From positions 214,752,654 through 214,816,653 of the forward strand of contig NC_081411.1 of NCBI RefSeq assembly GCF_030272615.1: DNA of 64,000 bases, in the 5' to 3' direction. Shown piece by piece: positions 16,263 through 29,399 of this stretch. The notes below the pieces were generated by a model. That model was not told the DNA's origin, made no database searches, and worked only from the letters and a program-made list of their open reading frames with translations. Position 1 is the first letter of the stretch, and each line of letters opens with the position of its first letter. The stretch is from Cryptomeria japonica (lineage: Eukaryota; Streptophyta; Pinopsida; Cupressales; Cupressaceae). Position numbers and translations under genes: made by a program.

Positions 16263-17239
16263 TTTTATTTATATTTTAAATGTCAACATTTTGAAATGTG
16301 ACAACTTGAATCTTAAAATTTATCTTTTCAAAACATTCCTAAGCTAGCTTCATGTTACCATGACTAGTAAATCATTTTATCTAGAAAAGAGATCAATGAT
16401 GTTACTTGAGAAGGCATACCATAAAATGCCCTAAGTGAAAATATTGGATTAGATGACACTATGGAGAGAACACCCTTTGTAAATCAATAAAGTAATGTAA
16501 AACATACTAATCTTATGGAGTTATATGATCTCAAAAGCCAACATGGAACTGGCTATATCTAATAAACAGTATCAAAAAGTGTCTTGACATAAATAAAGTA
16601 AAGAAAATTTATAGGCTGAGATAACTATATGTTTTGTAGACATTCGGAGTAGTATTAGATCTTATGCCATATGATATAACTAAGTGATATTATGTTCTAG
16701 TATGAACATATTGCACCTTTGATCAAGTAATATTTTTAAATGGTTTCTATAGGTTGAATGTCACCTGCCTTTGTGTCTCTATTTTTTTTATTATTGCCTC
16801 CCAAGTCCCACATTGCAATTGGCATGTTTAAAACAAAATTTGTTGATATGTTGTGTAAAGGCATATTGTGCACTATTGTTGACTAGGGGTGGTATTGTTG
16901 ATGTGTGACTCTCTACCTTTTGCAAAGTTATACTATAGTCATACATGGGCACAATAAGCTCTACAAGACCCAAGATTAGGAATGGAAAGCCCCTAAAATG
17001 CAGTAAGTATCCCATGCAAAGCTTAGGCAAAACAACGTATGTAGTGCGAGCCAATTTTTCAAATATTTTTTGAAATTAAACATATTTGCCAAATCATTTA
17101 AAATTACCGAATCATAATATACTTCTTCAAATTAAACAAATTTGCAAAATCATTTAAAATACTAACTTCTATACATGTCCATAACATACAACAATAGTTA
17201 TCTTTCAACTTTCTATTTCATTCCTTAAAGGATAGGGAG
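16263..17239. other. Spacer between copia-1 and LINE relic
   Basis: No gene. Around 16796-17050 a segment with 'tcccacattgcaattgg' and 'ttgttgatgtgtgactctctacc' has the flavour of LTR or TRIM sequence, but I find no partner copy in the window. Confidence 0.4.
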
Positions 17240-18640
17240 TTAAGAACCCTTAAGGCCAACTGTTGCTCCTGCAACGACCCCTATTCCCACTCCTACAATG
17301 ACATCATTGCTTGTCATTGTGCATCATGTTCTGGGTGTTTTTTCTGATGGGAGGCTTTTGACTGGTCCTTTTCTCATGCCTGGTGTGCATGCACCTATGG
17401 CTACATGGTTTGGGTTCCATGTGGGGGATTTTTCTCCCCTTGATAGCATGGTGGGTTCTAGTTCATTTGTCTTTGATGGTCCTTCTGTTGAAAATGGTAA
17501 ATTAATCTTGGGGCTTCTACTAGGGACAAAGTTGTAGATGTTTGTGCCCCCTTTTGAGGCCTATTTCTACTAAGAGTGGTCGATTATTCTTTGGGCCAAA
17601 ACCTGCCCTATTGTGGTGTGTGGTCAAAATATGCAGAAAAATGAGGGCTTTTACAACGTTGTAGTTTGGTGTATAGGTTCTTTAGACTTTGGCCTTCTCT
17701 TTCAGATCTTCATTGTAGGGTGTTGGATTCTTGGAAGCCCTTAGTGTTTGGTATGATTAAGCTCTTCCCTTGTGCTAAGGTTTTTTTTATTGCTTATTCT
17801 TTTGAAGATAGAAACCTGGTGTTGAGTAATTTGTGGGGTTTGGGAGCGCATTCTCTCTCAACCAAACCTTGGACAACTTCCTTTAACCCTCTTATTGAAC
17901 CACTCAATGTGTGTTCAGTGTGGGTTAGATTTCCCAATCTTCCCCTCCAATTTTGGGAGATTTCTTGTCACAAGGTCATTGACAAAATCTATTGGTCACT
18001 TCTTGAAGGTTCATGATTCTACTTTCTTCATGGCGCATTCTACTTTTGCTCACATTTCAATCGATATTGACATCTCAAAGCATCTCCATAGGGATGTGGT
18101 TCGAATGGTTAGAGATCAGTCGTAGACTCAATTGATTGATTATGAGGCCTACATTTTCAATGTCACTATTGCTTATCAACTGGTCACTTGGCCATAAATT
18201 GTTCTATCTTATATCATAAGGCATTGCTACTTGATGGAAGGATGCTAATGGTGATCACTTGACTATCCAGGCTTCTAATTCTTCTTCTAATGACTCCTCC
18301 TAGATTGATGATGACTCCTCCCAAGATGATGACAAGCCTCTTGCTTCTAGTGTGGCCCTCTCATGCACAGTGGACCTTGTTGGGGACCCTACTACCCTAT
18401 GCTCGCAACCTTCTTTTTCTGGTACTCCTATTTAGCGCTAGCCTCTAGTGGAGGATGACAACCTTTTTGCCACCTCTTTATGTGATAACAGGCCCTCCAT
18501 GGGGATTACGCCTCTTGCTTCTGCTTGTAAGGGTATTTGTGGATGATAGTATTGCTTGGACAATTGTTGGACAATGAAGGAAAGGTCTCTCTTCCTTCCC
18601 TTCCCAAACTCATCCTCGAGTTGTAAGTGAAAGTCCAACC
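17240..18640 (+). pseudogene. LINE ORF1 relic with DUF4283 region and CCHC knuckle
   Basis: ORF1 of a plant L1-type non-LTR retrotransposon, an RNA-binding protein that coats the element RNA. The upstream part (17298-17537, GSSSFVFDGPSVENGK) is in one frame. The DUF4283 region (17666-18016) is in the next, with LDSWKPLVFG and VWVRFPNLPLQFWE. In the same frame as the latter, 18161-18202 encodes CHYCLSTGHLAINC, a perfect CX2CX4HX4C zinc knuckle, after several stops. A long low-complexity tail of Ser/Asp codons follows. I see no apurinic endonuclease or reverse transcriptase downstream, so the copy is truncated. Confidence 0.7.
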
Positions 18641-21570
18641 CACTCTTGATGTGGGATTGTTTGTAGCGGTGTTCGTGTGTTGTAAGTGGTTTATTAATGA
18701 TTTGTGTAAGTCTATATGTGGTTTGTTAATGGACTGTGTATCTCTGCCCTTGGAACTTTTGGTTGTAAAAGGTTCTATACCTTAGTTTGCTACTTAATAA
18801 AATACATACAACCACCTAATATTTTGAACAAATGAAATAGCACTTACCTATTATTGTTCATGATAACAATTCAAACATAAGAGTCTAATATATCAAATAA
18901 TTAGATTTTAAAAAATTAATCTTATATTGAGTTTCATTACTTCCATCATAAATGCAAAATGGTAGCAAAAATAAGTATAAATATAAAAAAAATTAAAAAA
19001 ATTATTTGTGTCATGTTGTAATTATATAATTATAGTTTTCATTTCACATTTTTTGTAACACAGATTTGTTGTAAAGAATAGTTGGTTTTATTATGAAAGT
19101 GTTATACTACCTAACTATTTTCTGATTAGGTCATATCACACTAACATACTTAATTTTATTTAAGTCATTTTTTGTGTGTATAATAACCTAGGATTAAGAT
19201 GTCATAATCTTAGTACCTTCTAGAGTTCCATATTTAACTTTATAACAAGAGTTTCCTCATTGTATATTGTTCTAGTTTCATTTACTCATTCAATGAATTA
19301 TTCATCTTCATAGCATTTCTATCGCTTCCCTCTTGTATGGAAGACTTTTTTATTTCAAACAAGAGATGCATAGCATCATCTTCCTACCGAGAGTTTGAAA
19401 TGTGAGAGGTAGAAGAGAGAAAGGAAGGTAGAGATGGGTTTAGGCAAATAACGCTTTACAAATTTTTGATATAGTTAGGATCCTTTAATGATCTTTTTTG
19501 TTGAATTGTAAATAATTATGGAGGATTGCAGTGGTATTAACTTTATGGTATTTTAGAAAAATGAGATGTCGTTCAAAATTTTGGTGCATGTATAAGCTGT
19601 GTATACACTTGATCCTTTGTGTACTTGATACTATATGCCATTTCTTTTTGTTTTATTACAGACATGAAAGAGCCTGTGCAATCTAATAACGAAAAATTGA
19701 TCATAGAATAAGTTTGGGGTTCATAGTACATAACAATTACAACACAATCTTGAGGAGACAAATTACGTAGATAAGCTCAGAATGAAGTCATAGTTTAGAT
19801 GCTAATTATTCCCTTTCTTTAATTCTCAATGGAAAAAATTCATAAGAAAATCTACAAGACAAATCTATAGTCATCCTTTTTTATTTATACTTAAAAAATC
19901 CTTCATAATAATAGCCAAATCCTTATATAATTTACCCAATTTCTGTGCAAAATTCTTTACAACCTTAAAGAAAACATCTACCCTATAGTCTACATAACTA
20001 TTCCCTAAACAATTACAATGGTTCTTTAATTATAGCGTTCATAAATTGTTGTGAATGTTTGTAATATGTGCTTCAGAAATAAAATAGAATTTTGGTTAAC
20101 ATAATAAACAAGGCTAAGAATATTATTAAAACCTGAAGCCCTTGAGAGAAGATCTAATACTAACAAGACAGCCAATATTTCTTTACAATGAAAACCGCAT
20201 CCTTTAACAACAAATTCAAATTAGTGCCACTTAGTGTAAGCATACCTATTACTATGAGGTTTACCAAATCAAATAGTTTTTATATTTAAGTATTTTTATA
20301 TTTATAAAATAATTTAAATTTCTTAATAGAAAATATTAAATTATAATATTATTGTGTTATCTATCATCTTATGATAAATTGTACTATTGATCTTCAAACA
20401 ATATTGTTTTAGATATAAAAAATTATAAATATATTAAAACAAATTGAGGGAAATGAATTTGTAAATAAAAAGTTCTACTCATCTGCATTGCATAAATGAA
20501 TTTTTCTGTGCCTTTGGTTGAAGGCATGGCACGTGGGTTATACTTGTGGTGTGTGGCATGTTCTGGGATAGTTGACGTGCCTGGTAAATGCTTCCACATT
20601 TTGTGCAGAATGTTGTGGTATATTACTACCCCAATCTCTGTAATGACAATAATGGGTATTATACCTAGAGCACCGATGAAGAAGGAGACATGAAAATGCC
20701 TACAAATTGCACACTCAAAAAGGACATTACTCACAATTTTCATGTGTGAGGAAATATTCAGGGGAATTGCAACTTTCTTAAACTGAAATCAAATTCTGAG
20801 GACAGAAGAAGCAAGGTCAGACAGGTTGCACGAGAGAAATAAAAATGTTTTGCCATATTGAGAGCAAAGGTGTATAAGAAGATGGAGGAACATCTCTAAA
20901 AAACTGTGGTCTTGGATAACAAGAGTGTGGAAGATGTGTTGGACATCGAGGACATGTAATGCCTTCAGAATTTGCTATCAAGTTTGATCATATTAGCCTA
21001 TGGACTCAGAGGGTTGTGGCTTTGGTTACAAGGCTCTGTTCAACTATGAATTTAATACTACATTTTTCAGTTCCTGCCGATTTTCAATTTGGAAAAATCT
21101 CATTTCAAACTCCGAACAAAATCCTTTCAACTGTCTGCCAGGATGAGAAAAATTCAAAGTTCTAGTTGATGAAATTTTGACGTGCAATAGTTTAATTACT
21201 CTGCCCTTCTGACAATAACGATTTACCTATCTATCTATCCAAATAAAACCAGTTTGCGTCATAGAAAAATAAAGGTAAAATTGAAGAGATTTAAGTTGTC
21301 TGATTAAAAAATCCAATAGACTATCATTTCTGCCAACGTTTTTCATTATTTATTCAAATATTAGTCATTTTTGCTAAGCATATCTTTGGATTTCAATCAA
21401 GCGTCGATTGTTTTTCCTAATTTATGAAGGGCATTAATGGACTGAATGAAGTTCACAACATTAAATATGTGCCTCATGATGATAGGATTTCTCCTATTTC
21501 TGTGTGTGTTAAGGTAAGGTTTGTCTTATTTGGTAGAATGAGAAGTTATATGTTTAAACACAGAGCATAT
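18641..21570. other. Long AT-rich spacer, no supported gene
   Basis: Open frames are under 110 codons with no recognisable domain. A GC-richer island at 20500-20700 has overlapping frames on both strands, but neither resembles a known family. Tracts of A/T dominate 18800-19100 and 20280-20440. Confidence 0.5.
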
Positions 21571-22406
21571 TGTTGAAAACCGATAGCTAGATCGAATTAT
21601 ATGAGCAAATAAATATGAACAAATGTATCTACATTGGGTTGGGCCCAAAATTGTTTTATTGTAACTTATAAATAGGGTAGGCCCAATTTGGGCAGTAAAA
21701 CAAATATGTATTTGAGCAATCATTTATGTAATTGGGCTAGGCCAAAAGTCATGTAGCTTGTAAATGAGTGGTAAAGGCAATCAAGCAATAACGTCTTAAT
21801 AGGTCAAGACCTATTTGAGTGGTATACATAATATTATTATGAAATTAATAAGGTAGACCGACTTGAGACTTAACACAAGTCAAGTATATAAGCAAGTCGT
21901 TTGCATGGCATAATCAATCAATCATATCATGCGAATTACAGCAACTAAGTCAGCGAAATTGTTATCTCAAGCTTATTGAAGGTCGACGCTCATCTCTCTC
22001 CATTGGCTGGTCTGATCTGCAAGTTGCCAAGTCTGCAAGAGTTAGACTTATCTTAAGTCTGAGACAAATTTTTGGAAGGCCAGCGATCATCTCCATGCAA
22101 GCGAATTCCTTCTACATATCTGTACATCACATCTCCAAGACAGCAAGGCAGAATTGATACATCTCGATCAAGCGAATTCAATGAAGACTGTTTTGGCAAC
22201 AAACTGATCTGATGTTGGAGATAAGTTTCATGTCTTATAATTGCCTTCATATTTGATATAATATAATTGGATTTTAAGGTTGGGTTTTTCACCTCCAAGA
22301 GGGAGGTTTTCCCAAGGTATTGTTGTGTTGTGTTTATGAACATTGTGTTTTCATTAAATTTTTAGTTTACATTGAATTATGTTATATCTGATTAGTAAAA
22401 TTAACA
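21571..22406 (+). mobile_element. copia-2 5' LTR
   Basis: Starts TGTTGAAAACCGATAGC and ends TTAACA directly before a primer binding site. The 5' end matches the LTR of copia-3 on the other strand (32159-32967) base for base over the first 20 or so positions. Length is 836. Confidence 0.85.
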
Positions 22407-22418
22407 TGGTATAAGAGC
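22407..22418 (+). other. copia-2 primer binding site
   Basis: TGGTATAAGAGC directly abuts the LTR. It has one mismatch to the Met-initiator type. Confidence 0.8.
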
Positions 22419-22486
22419 TTTAGGTTCATTATAAATCAGATTATTGGTTATTCTTCACTTTTAGTTTGTTGTTTTAGTTTTACAAG

Positions 22487-23070
22487 ATGGTTACAGGACT
22501 GAAGGTTGAGGATAGACTTGATAGTGCTCTCAACTTTACTTCTTGGAAAGTTTGTGTGCTTCTTGCCCTTGAAGAGGTTGAGTTGTTACAGCTTGTGGAA
22601 GACAAGGATCTGCCTGAACCCTCAGATCTAGATGAGTTAAAGCAGTTCAAGAAGAATGCTCTTAAGGAAAAGAAGTTTCTAATTGATTCAGTGAAGGATC
22701 ATCTTGTTCCAGGCATCTCCAAGTTACCTTCGGCCAAGAAGATGTTCAAACACCTAGAAGGAATATTCAAAATCAATAACATCAACCGAGCTCTTACTCT
22801 GAGGCAACAACTTCTTCAAATCAAGATGAGCAAGGGAGATTCAGTCATGTCCTTCTTCATGAAAATTTCAGAATTGAAGGACCAACTCAGCTCCATTGGA
22901 AGTGTCGTGGACAAGGATATTGTCATGATTACATTAAATGGTCTCCTGATTCTTGCGATCCATTTATTCAAAGCATAAGCGGGAGAGTTGAATTTCCCTC
23001 TTTTGATCGCCTCTGGTTTGATTTCTTTCAAGAGGAATCTCGCTTAGTTGCAAGAGGAATGCGAACCTAA
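22487..23070 (+). pseudogene. copia-2 Gag, nucleocapsid deleted
   Basis: The UBN2-type gag begins MVTGLKVEDRLDSALNF with conserved SWKVCVLLALEE. The frame runs to 22978 and then shifts. Compared with copia-3 the segment encoding the zinc knuckle is missing: 'gttgcaagaggaatgc' near 23050 jumps straight to 'gaacctaaatgaagtt', a loss of roughly 230 bases. A Gag without a knuckle should package RNA poorly. Confidence 0.8.
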
Positions 23071-23129
23071 ATGAAGTTACAGATTCAAAGGGTAATGAAG
23101 ACTTCCTCTTCATTTACGCCTTATCTAGT

Positions 23130-24896
23130 AACATGCCAACTGACAGCAACACTTGGTTGATAGACAGTGGTGCATCCAAGCATATCACGGGATACCAGAA
23201 GCACCTCTCAGACTTAATGGAGAAAGAGTCCAATCTTCATGTGGTAATTGGCGATGATGGTTAGTATTCGGTAAGAGGTTTTGGCAATACTTCCTTAAAT
23301 ATGGAATCTAGTATCTCCTTGCATCTAAGTGATATTTTATTTGTCCCTGGAATTAAAAGAAATTTAATCTCCATTTCTAACCTAGAAGATAAAGGTTATC
23401 AAATAACATTTTCTGAGGCTAAAGTACTTGCTTGGCCAAATAAATCTATTTTTAAATCTGCTCGTATTATTGGAAATAGATATGATAGTTTGTATAAGCT
23501 TTTAGCTAATCTTGTTCGAGCACTCATCCATGAAGCTCCTAATTCTAGCGAGCTATGGCATAGAAGGCTTGGCCACCTTCATTTTGAGGCACTTCCCTCA
23601 CTTGAAAAGATGGTTAAAGGTATGCCTAAACTTAGTTATTTTCATGATAATACATGCAAAGGTTGTGCATTAGGTAAGAACACTAAGATTCCATTCCATA
23701 AAAGTGAAAGTAGAGCTAAGGAAAAATTAGCACTTGTGCATTCAAATCTATGTGGACCCATGTATGTTCCTTCATCTAGCGGATTTCTATACCATGTTAC
23801 ATTTATAGATGATTTTTCTAGAAAGACTTGGATTTACTTTCTAAAATCTAAAGAATCTCATGAAGTGATAAGTAGGTTTAAAGAATTTAAAGCCCTAGCT
23901 GAAAATATGTCTAGTAAAAGGATTAAAGTGTTGAGATCTAACAATGGAGGTGAATACACTTCAAGTAGTTTCAATGACTTTTATGTAGAGACAAGAATTA
24001 AGAGGGAGTTCTGCGTTGCCTACAATCCTCAGCAAAATGGTGTGGTTGAACGAAAGAATAGAGCCATTGTTGAAGCAGCTAAAGCAATGATTCATGATCA
24101 AGAACTGCAGAATTCCTTATGGGCCAAAGCATCCAAGACTACAGTATACATTCAAAATAGATGCCCTCACCGTGACTTGAATAACATGACTCCTTAAGAG
24201 GCCTTCACTAGAATCGAACTGGATATCAGTCACCTAAGGATTTTTGGAAGTCTTGTCTATGTTCATGTTCCAAAGGTAAAGTGAACTAAGCTAGAGCCAT
24301 CCAAGAAGAAAGGTATCCTTGTTGGATATAGTGAATCCTCCAAAACATTTCGCATCTACATTCCAGGACAAAGGTATATTGAGGTAAGTAGAGATGTTAT
24401 GTTTGAAGAATATATTGCTTTTAAGAAATCTAAAGGTTCCCTTGTCAATGATGATAAAGAGGTTAATGATAATCAAAACATGGGTATTGATACTAAACCT
24501 GAGATTCAGAATGAGTCTACTGAGCCTCCCGAACCTATTGAGCATGGTGATCCTCCTCAGCTTCTAGATCCAACTGGTGGACCTAGAGTTATTACAGTTA
24601 GCAAGAAAAGGCCACTTTGGGTTAGCAGCACAATTCAAGAAGCAAAAAAATTTATAGCTCCTAGTGGAACCTTCAGAGAAAGTGGGAGACCTCAGAAGTT
24701 CTCCAACTATGTTGCAATTATGTGAAACATCATTGAGACTGAACTATCCAACATAGAAGAAGATATGAACCAGCAATAATGGAAATTAGCTATGGACGAA
24801 GAATATCAATCCATCATCAACAATGATGTCTGGGATATTGTACCTAGACCTAAAGGTAATTCTGTTGTTTCTTCTAAATGGTTGTTTAAAATTAAT
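23130..24896 (+). pseudogene. copia-2 Pol, truncated at start of reverse transcriptase
   Basis: Protease DSGASKHITGY begins at 23163. GAG-pre-integrase ELWHRRLGHLHF is near 23550. Integrase core FIDDFSRKTW is near 23805 and YNPQQNGVVERKN near 24030. The second catalytic Asp is changed (RSNNGGEY, where copia-3 has RSDNGGEY). Stops occur at about 24195, 24282 and 24723. The last recognisable piece is the RT entry VVSSKWLFKI near 24865-24894, after which homology ends at the central block. The RT core and RNase H are absent. Confidence 0.85.
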
Positions 24897-27855
24897 CCTC
24901 AATCGAGGCAAGGATCTTCATCTAAATGTCCTGAATTAATCCTTCCATCTCCATACAACTCGATTGGGTGTTCTCATAAGTTGATTTCTTCATAGCTAAT
25001 GCACAATACCAACCGTGGAAATCATATCTGTATCTACTGTGCACAATGTTCTCACTGACCAAGGTAGAATTAGGAATCTTCTTCAAATCCTAGAGGTGCG
25101 GAATAGTCTTCTCTTGGATAGGCCGGAATTCTTCCCAAACTACCTCCAAATACAAGATTCTGAATACGAGCCATGTTATCCTATCATATGCATGGACAAA
25201 CTTAGTGAGGAAATCATCTGCCTGCTTTCTTGTGCTCTCAATCCATTTTTCCACCTCCGAGTGTGTACTTCTCGCCACTTCACAGTGTGAATGTATTCCA
25301 TGGTCAACTACAATAGGGGAAATAAGGGTGGATCTCCACGCCTTGTCCCTGCAATATACTCTTTGAATCTAATATTCTCTTTTTTGTACCTTTCTTTCTT
25401 CGCAACCTCTCTATCTAACCTTGCATCAATTGCTTGGAGGTTTTCACTAATCTCATGAAATTCTTGTTTTCTGGATGTACGACCAAGAGCAACTGAAGTG
25501 ATGTGGAAATCCATAGGAGTAGCAATGTCTGTTGTCATGCCTGCTTTAGGAATAGCAATCTACGCAATCTGCATTCCTTCCTCATCCCTAGCTATGTGCG
25601 ATAAAATCTCCGCTCTCTTGGGCTCCTTCTCCTTAGCACTCCTAGCTAGGTAGTCATCAATATCATCAATAGGTTGTACCTCTATCATCTGTTTACTTTT
25701 TTCCATACTTCTTATCAGCCATTCAGGAATAGCGGCCATCTCCATACCATCATCGAGACATATTTCTCGATCAAGTCCTTTTAATGTCAAGATAACATCA
25801 TCATTATCATCAGGATTATTCCTAGTTCAATCATATACTTCATTTCCTAGACTAACTTCCAAAAGGATAGTAGGGGATCTCGGTTGGTCACCATTCTCAT
25901 CAGAAGGTGCAGATGTCATTGTGGCATGAAATTCTTGAGTATTCTCTAGTAGTATCACTGTGTTGGAACACTACTGAGTCTCCTTGTTCTGTTCTATTAC
26001 TTCAATCACTTCGATTGATGAGACACTGGGAGGGGGTGAAGGAATGATAAGTGGAGGAATGATAGTCTTTTGTTTCTTCTTCACCTCCTCAATCTTCTTC
26101 CCTCTAGCCTTGACTTCTCCTGGCATGTTATTCCATCTCTTGGGAGCTTGACTCTCTTCGTCTACATGAATCCTGACATCACTGATAGTCCTTTGATCAT
26201 CCTCGGAAGTAGACTCTTCTGGCTTCATCCTTTCATAAGTGAAGGGAACACCCATGTCAACTAATTTGTTCATCTGTATATCCACCCATGCATGGGAGAA
26301 ATTCAAGACCTCTCTCATCAATATATTCAGGTCAGTCTCTTCTGACTTGGACTAATTTGGCAATAGGATTGCCTTCTTCATTTCATTCTCATAATGTGGG
26401 TGTGTATGATCTCTATTATCTAATACTTGATCAGGAATGAGGAAAATTCCACACTTCCTCATGAAATCCACTGACATTCTGGACCACATTCTTCTTTTCA
26501 CTACGTTCTCATCCATCAGGTTAGCCCAATAATCTTCTATGTCAATCTTGTGGATGAACTTCTCTCCCCTAATCCTTTCGACCTTCTTGTCTGGATCAAA
26601 TCTTTCTCTTTTCTTATATGTAGCAAATCGATAAAATGCAAGCTCCTCACCTGTAGTGCTGACGGCTATGGTGGACTGGCAAACCTCTGATGTCTTCCCA
26701 ACTGAAATAGGGAATGTCATGCCTGTCCTGTGCTTCTCTCGCTGGATAACATCGAACTCTATAAATTGTCTCACAACTTCCAACAATATCATTCTGTCAG
26801 TTGGATACCTAGGAAGTTTGTAGGGTTTAGATTGAAACCCATGAATCCTGAGGTATGTGAAAGTGGGAAATTGTATATACCATGAGCCATATTTTTCTAT
26901 TAACTTTGTTGCCTCCTTGGACAATCTTTTGTGGATTCTGCCTTGCAGCATTTGTGTGATGTACATAGTGAATGCATCATTCACTCTCTTATAGTCTTCA
27001 ATTCTATACATGCTCAGCTCGAGGTAGCATTCATGACTCTTGAACTGTCCTTGCCCATTCCCAACTTTACCTTTGTATATTAATCCTCGGTATGAAACAA
27101 ACCGTGCAAGCAGGTATACTAGGTAGGAAGTCATGGCGAATGACTTGGACCACTCTACATTCCTGAGCTGAAAATCAAGGTTGTCACTTATAATCTTGGA
27201 CCAATTCACTAGTGTTGCTCTTAGACAATCCTGAATGAAGTAGAACATCCATCCATCAAATATTTCTCCCTGCAGCATCCCCATCACTCTGTTGAGTAGG
27301 AATATCAAATCACTATATTCCTCCTTAAAATCTATGCATATGAGTATCTTGGGAGCCTTGGAATGATGAGACCTGGGATCAATCATCTACTCTTTGTTAA
27401 TTAAATTCTTGCATACACCCATCTTCTTCATGTATCTTTCTGCATAATCCTCCTTGGTCACATCCTACATGTTTGTTCCACGTGGAATTCCAAACACCTC
27501 TGTAATAGCATCCTCAGCAAGGTAGGCAATGACAATGCCTTTAGGACTCTTGATCATTCTTGTGAGCGGATCGTAACATCGTGCACACTCCAGGATCAAC
27601 TCACTACACTGTATGGACTGTGGGAATCCAACGGCATGGAAGATGCCACTCTTCATAATATTCGCATATGCTGGGGAAGGAACTTGATCTCCGACTCCGA
27701 ACATCTGACGTTGCATCTGGTCGAAGTCTAGTAAATGCATGTTTGTATCTGTGATCTCCTTCCATCTCGATAAAAATCTTAAGTTCTGGATAAAATCCAG
27801 TCTCCAACATCTTCAATAGTTCTTTCCTCTCCTTATATCCAAACTTTGACATCAC
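24897..27855 (-). pseudogene. Long decayed ORF of unknown function in the central block
   Basis: I do not recognise this protein. On the minus strand an originally continuous frame of roughly 900 codons can be followed from 27855 to about 24900. It has a frameshift near 27745 and stops at about 27465, 27388, 26350, 25971, 25835, 25560 and 25308, and a second shift near 25280. The N-terminal part contains ITEVFGIPRGTNM. The middle (27386-26352, 344 codons without a stop) is rich in aromatic and basic residues, with LVYLLARFVSYRG. Near 26100-26000 lies a lysine-rich then proline/serine-rich linker, and near 25500-25350 a charged helix. No reverse transcriptase, integrase or transposase motif is visible. 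It is probably cargo or the single ORF of a non-autonomous element. Confidence 0.55.
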
Positions 27856-29399
27856 ACCTGTACGAAGCTTGAAGTTAGACTAAGGAAAATAAATAATGCT
27901 CGTAATTAAATTCCTGACTTTCTAAAGATTTTAGCTAATTAGAGCACAGATTCGGGAAAATAATCCATACACTTGGTAAATTTTAGCAATTAAGTTCAAA
28001 GTGTGACAAAACTAAGGCATGGAAGCCTTTCATAAAATTCATGAATACCTCCTTATGCCTAGAAAATATGCAAGCTAAAATGCAAAGGAGTATACCAGAT
28101 TGATGATGACTAAGGAAAGGCATGAAAGGTTGTGTTTTCACACAATGAATGTCTAAAGACACCTTCCGCAGTCAACAATGGAGGTCAACAATTCTGAAGA
28201 CAACCTGAAAATCAGATTTTAAAAACATGTTGTAATCTTCAAAATGTGCATAAACTCGATAAAAATCAATTTTAATGATGAAAACAATCATTTTCTGGAA
28301 TTTAAGTGTGGCTAGTAAAAATTTAATTTCTGAGGACAAGTCTGAAGATTGGTTACTTCAGACTTACCAGCACCTTGCAAAGTGGTTAAAAATCCATGAA
28401 AATGATGAAAAATGACTACGGAAACAACTCCAAGCAAAATCGCCAAAAATGGTTAGGTGGCTGGAAATGAAAATTTCAAAAGACAACCACCTAACAATGG
28501 ATTTTTCAGACTTGCAACAACGATAAAATGGTCTAAAAATGCACAGAAAACTCCATAAAATACCTCCAAATTCAAATTGCCGAAGTTGGAATTGGCTAGG
28601 CAATGAAAACTTAAGTCTGGAAATTAATGGCAACCATTAATGGAGGTCAAAATCTAAAGTAAACCTCAGATCTGAAGTGAATCAGCAGGCTGGAAATGAT
28701 GGAAGCCACCAAGAATGCATGAAAATCACCAAAATGTGGCACCAAATCACCTTCCAAGTAAAATCGAAATTTCCCCAACTATGGCGCTAAACTAAAAATC
28801 TGAAAATTTTGTCAATGGCAGCCTTGATTTGTAGCAATGGAGGTCTGGACAGTAAGAAAATGATGGAGGAAAATATCATCTAAGCCTCCAAACATAAATT
28901 GCCAACTTTCACCAAAAAATACCAAATTTGGAAAAATCGCCAAACTTAGCAAAATTGAAATTCTGAAATTGGTCTTTAATGGCAGCCAAGGGGAATAGAT
29001 CAGTAAGCTTGAAAAAATAGAGGAAAATAAATCCTCAATCCCACACTTCACCAAAAATGTCTTGCTAAAAAAATTCGCCCAACTTGGAGAAAAAATCAAT
29101 TTCATGGAGACACCTAGCAGAAATAATAATAAAATAATACTAAGGCTCCTCTCTTATACTTTCTTCTACCTCTCACTTTCACCACACAAGCAATGTGGGA
29201 TAAAACACTTGCTTGGTGAAAACCTAACTTGCTTCTAGAAGGTTAAAATATTAAATGATTATTGCAAGTTATTTAATTTTGCTTTTAAAATTTTAAATAA
29301 TCATTAATAATTGTTTAAAAGAATTTAAAATGGGGCTTATTTATTAAAATATTGCAATTTAAATCAAAATTAAGCCTCCAGGGGAAAATCGATATGGGT
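27856..29399 (-). repeat. Leader-like region with degenerate ~160-bp repeats
   Basis: This stretch lies upstream of the unknown ORF. Between about 28150 and 29105 a loose unit recurs, seen by the phrases 'aatggaggtc' or 'aatggcagcc' (28170, 28627, 28815, 28979) and 'atgaaaatc.ccaaaa' (28395-28450, 28720-28740, 28890-28945). Spacing is near 160. On minus, 29230-29150 reads TCCCACATTGCTTGTGTGG, then AGTATAAGAGAGG, which looks like a TATA box region of an LTR or promoter. Confidence 0.4.

Noticed and set aside
20423-20743. Overlapping ORFs on both strands near 20.5 kb
   Set aside because: About 100 codons each, with no family resemblance on either strand and no splice or promoter context.
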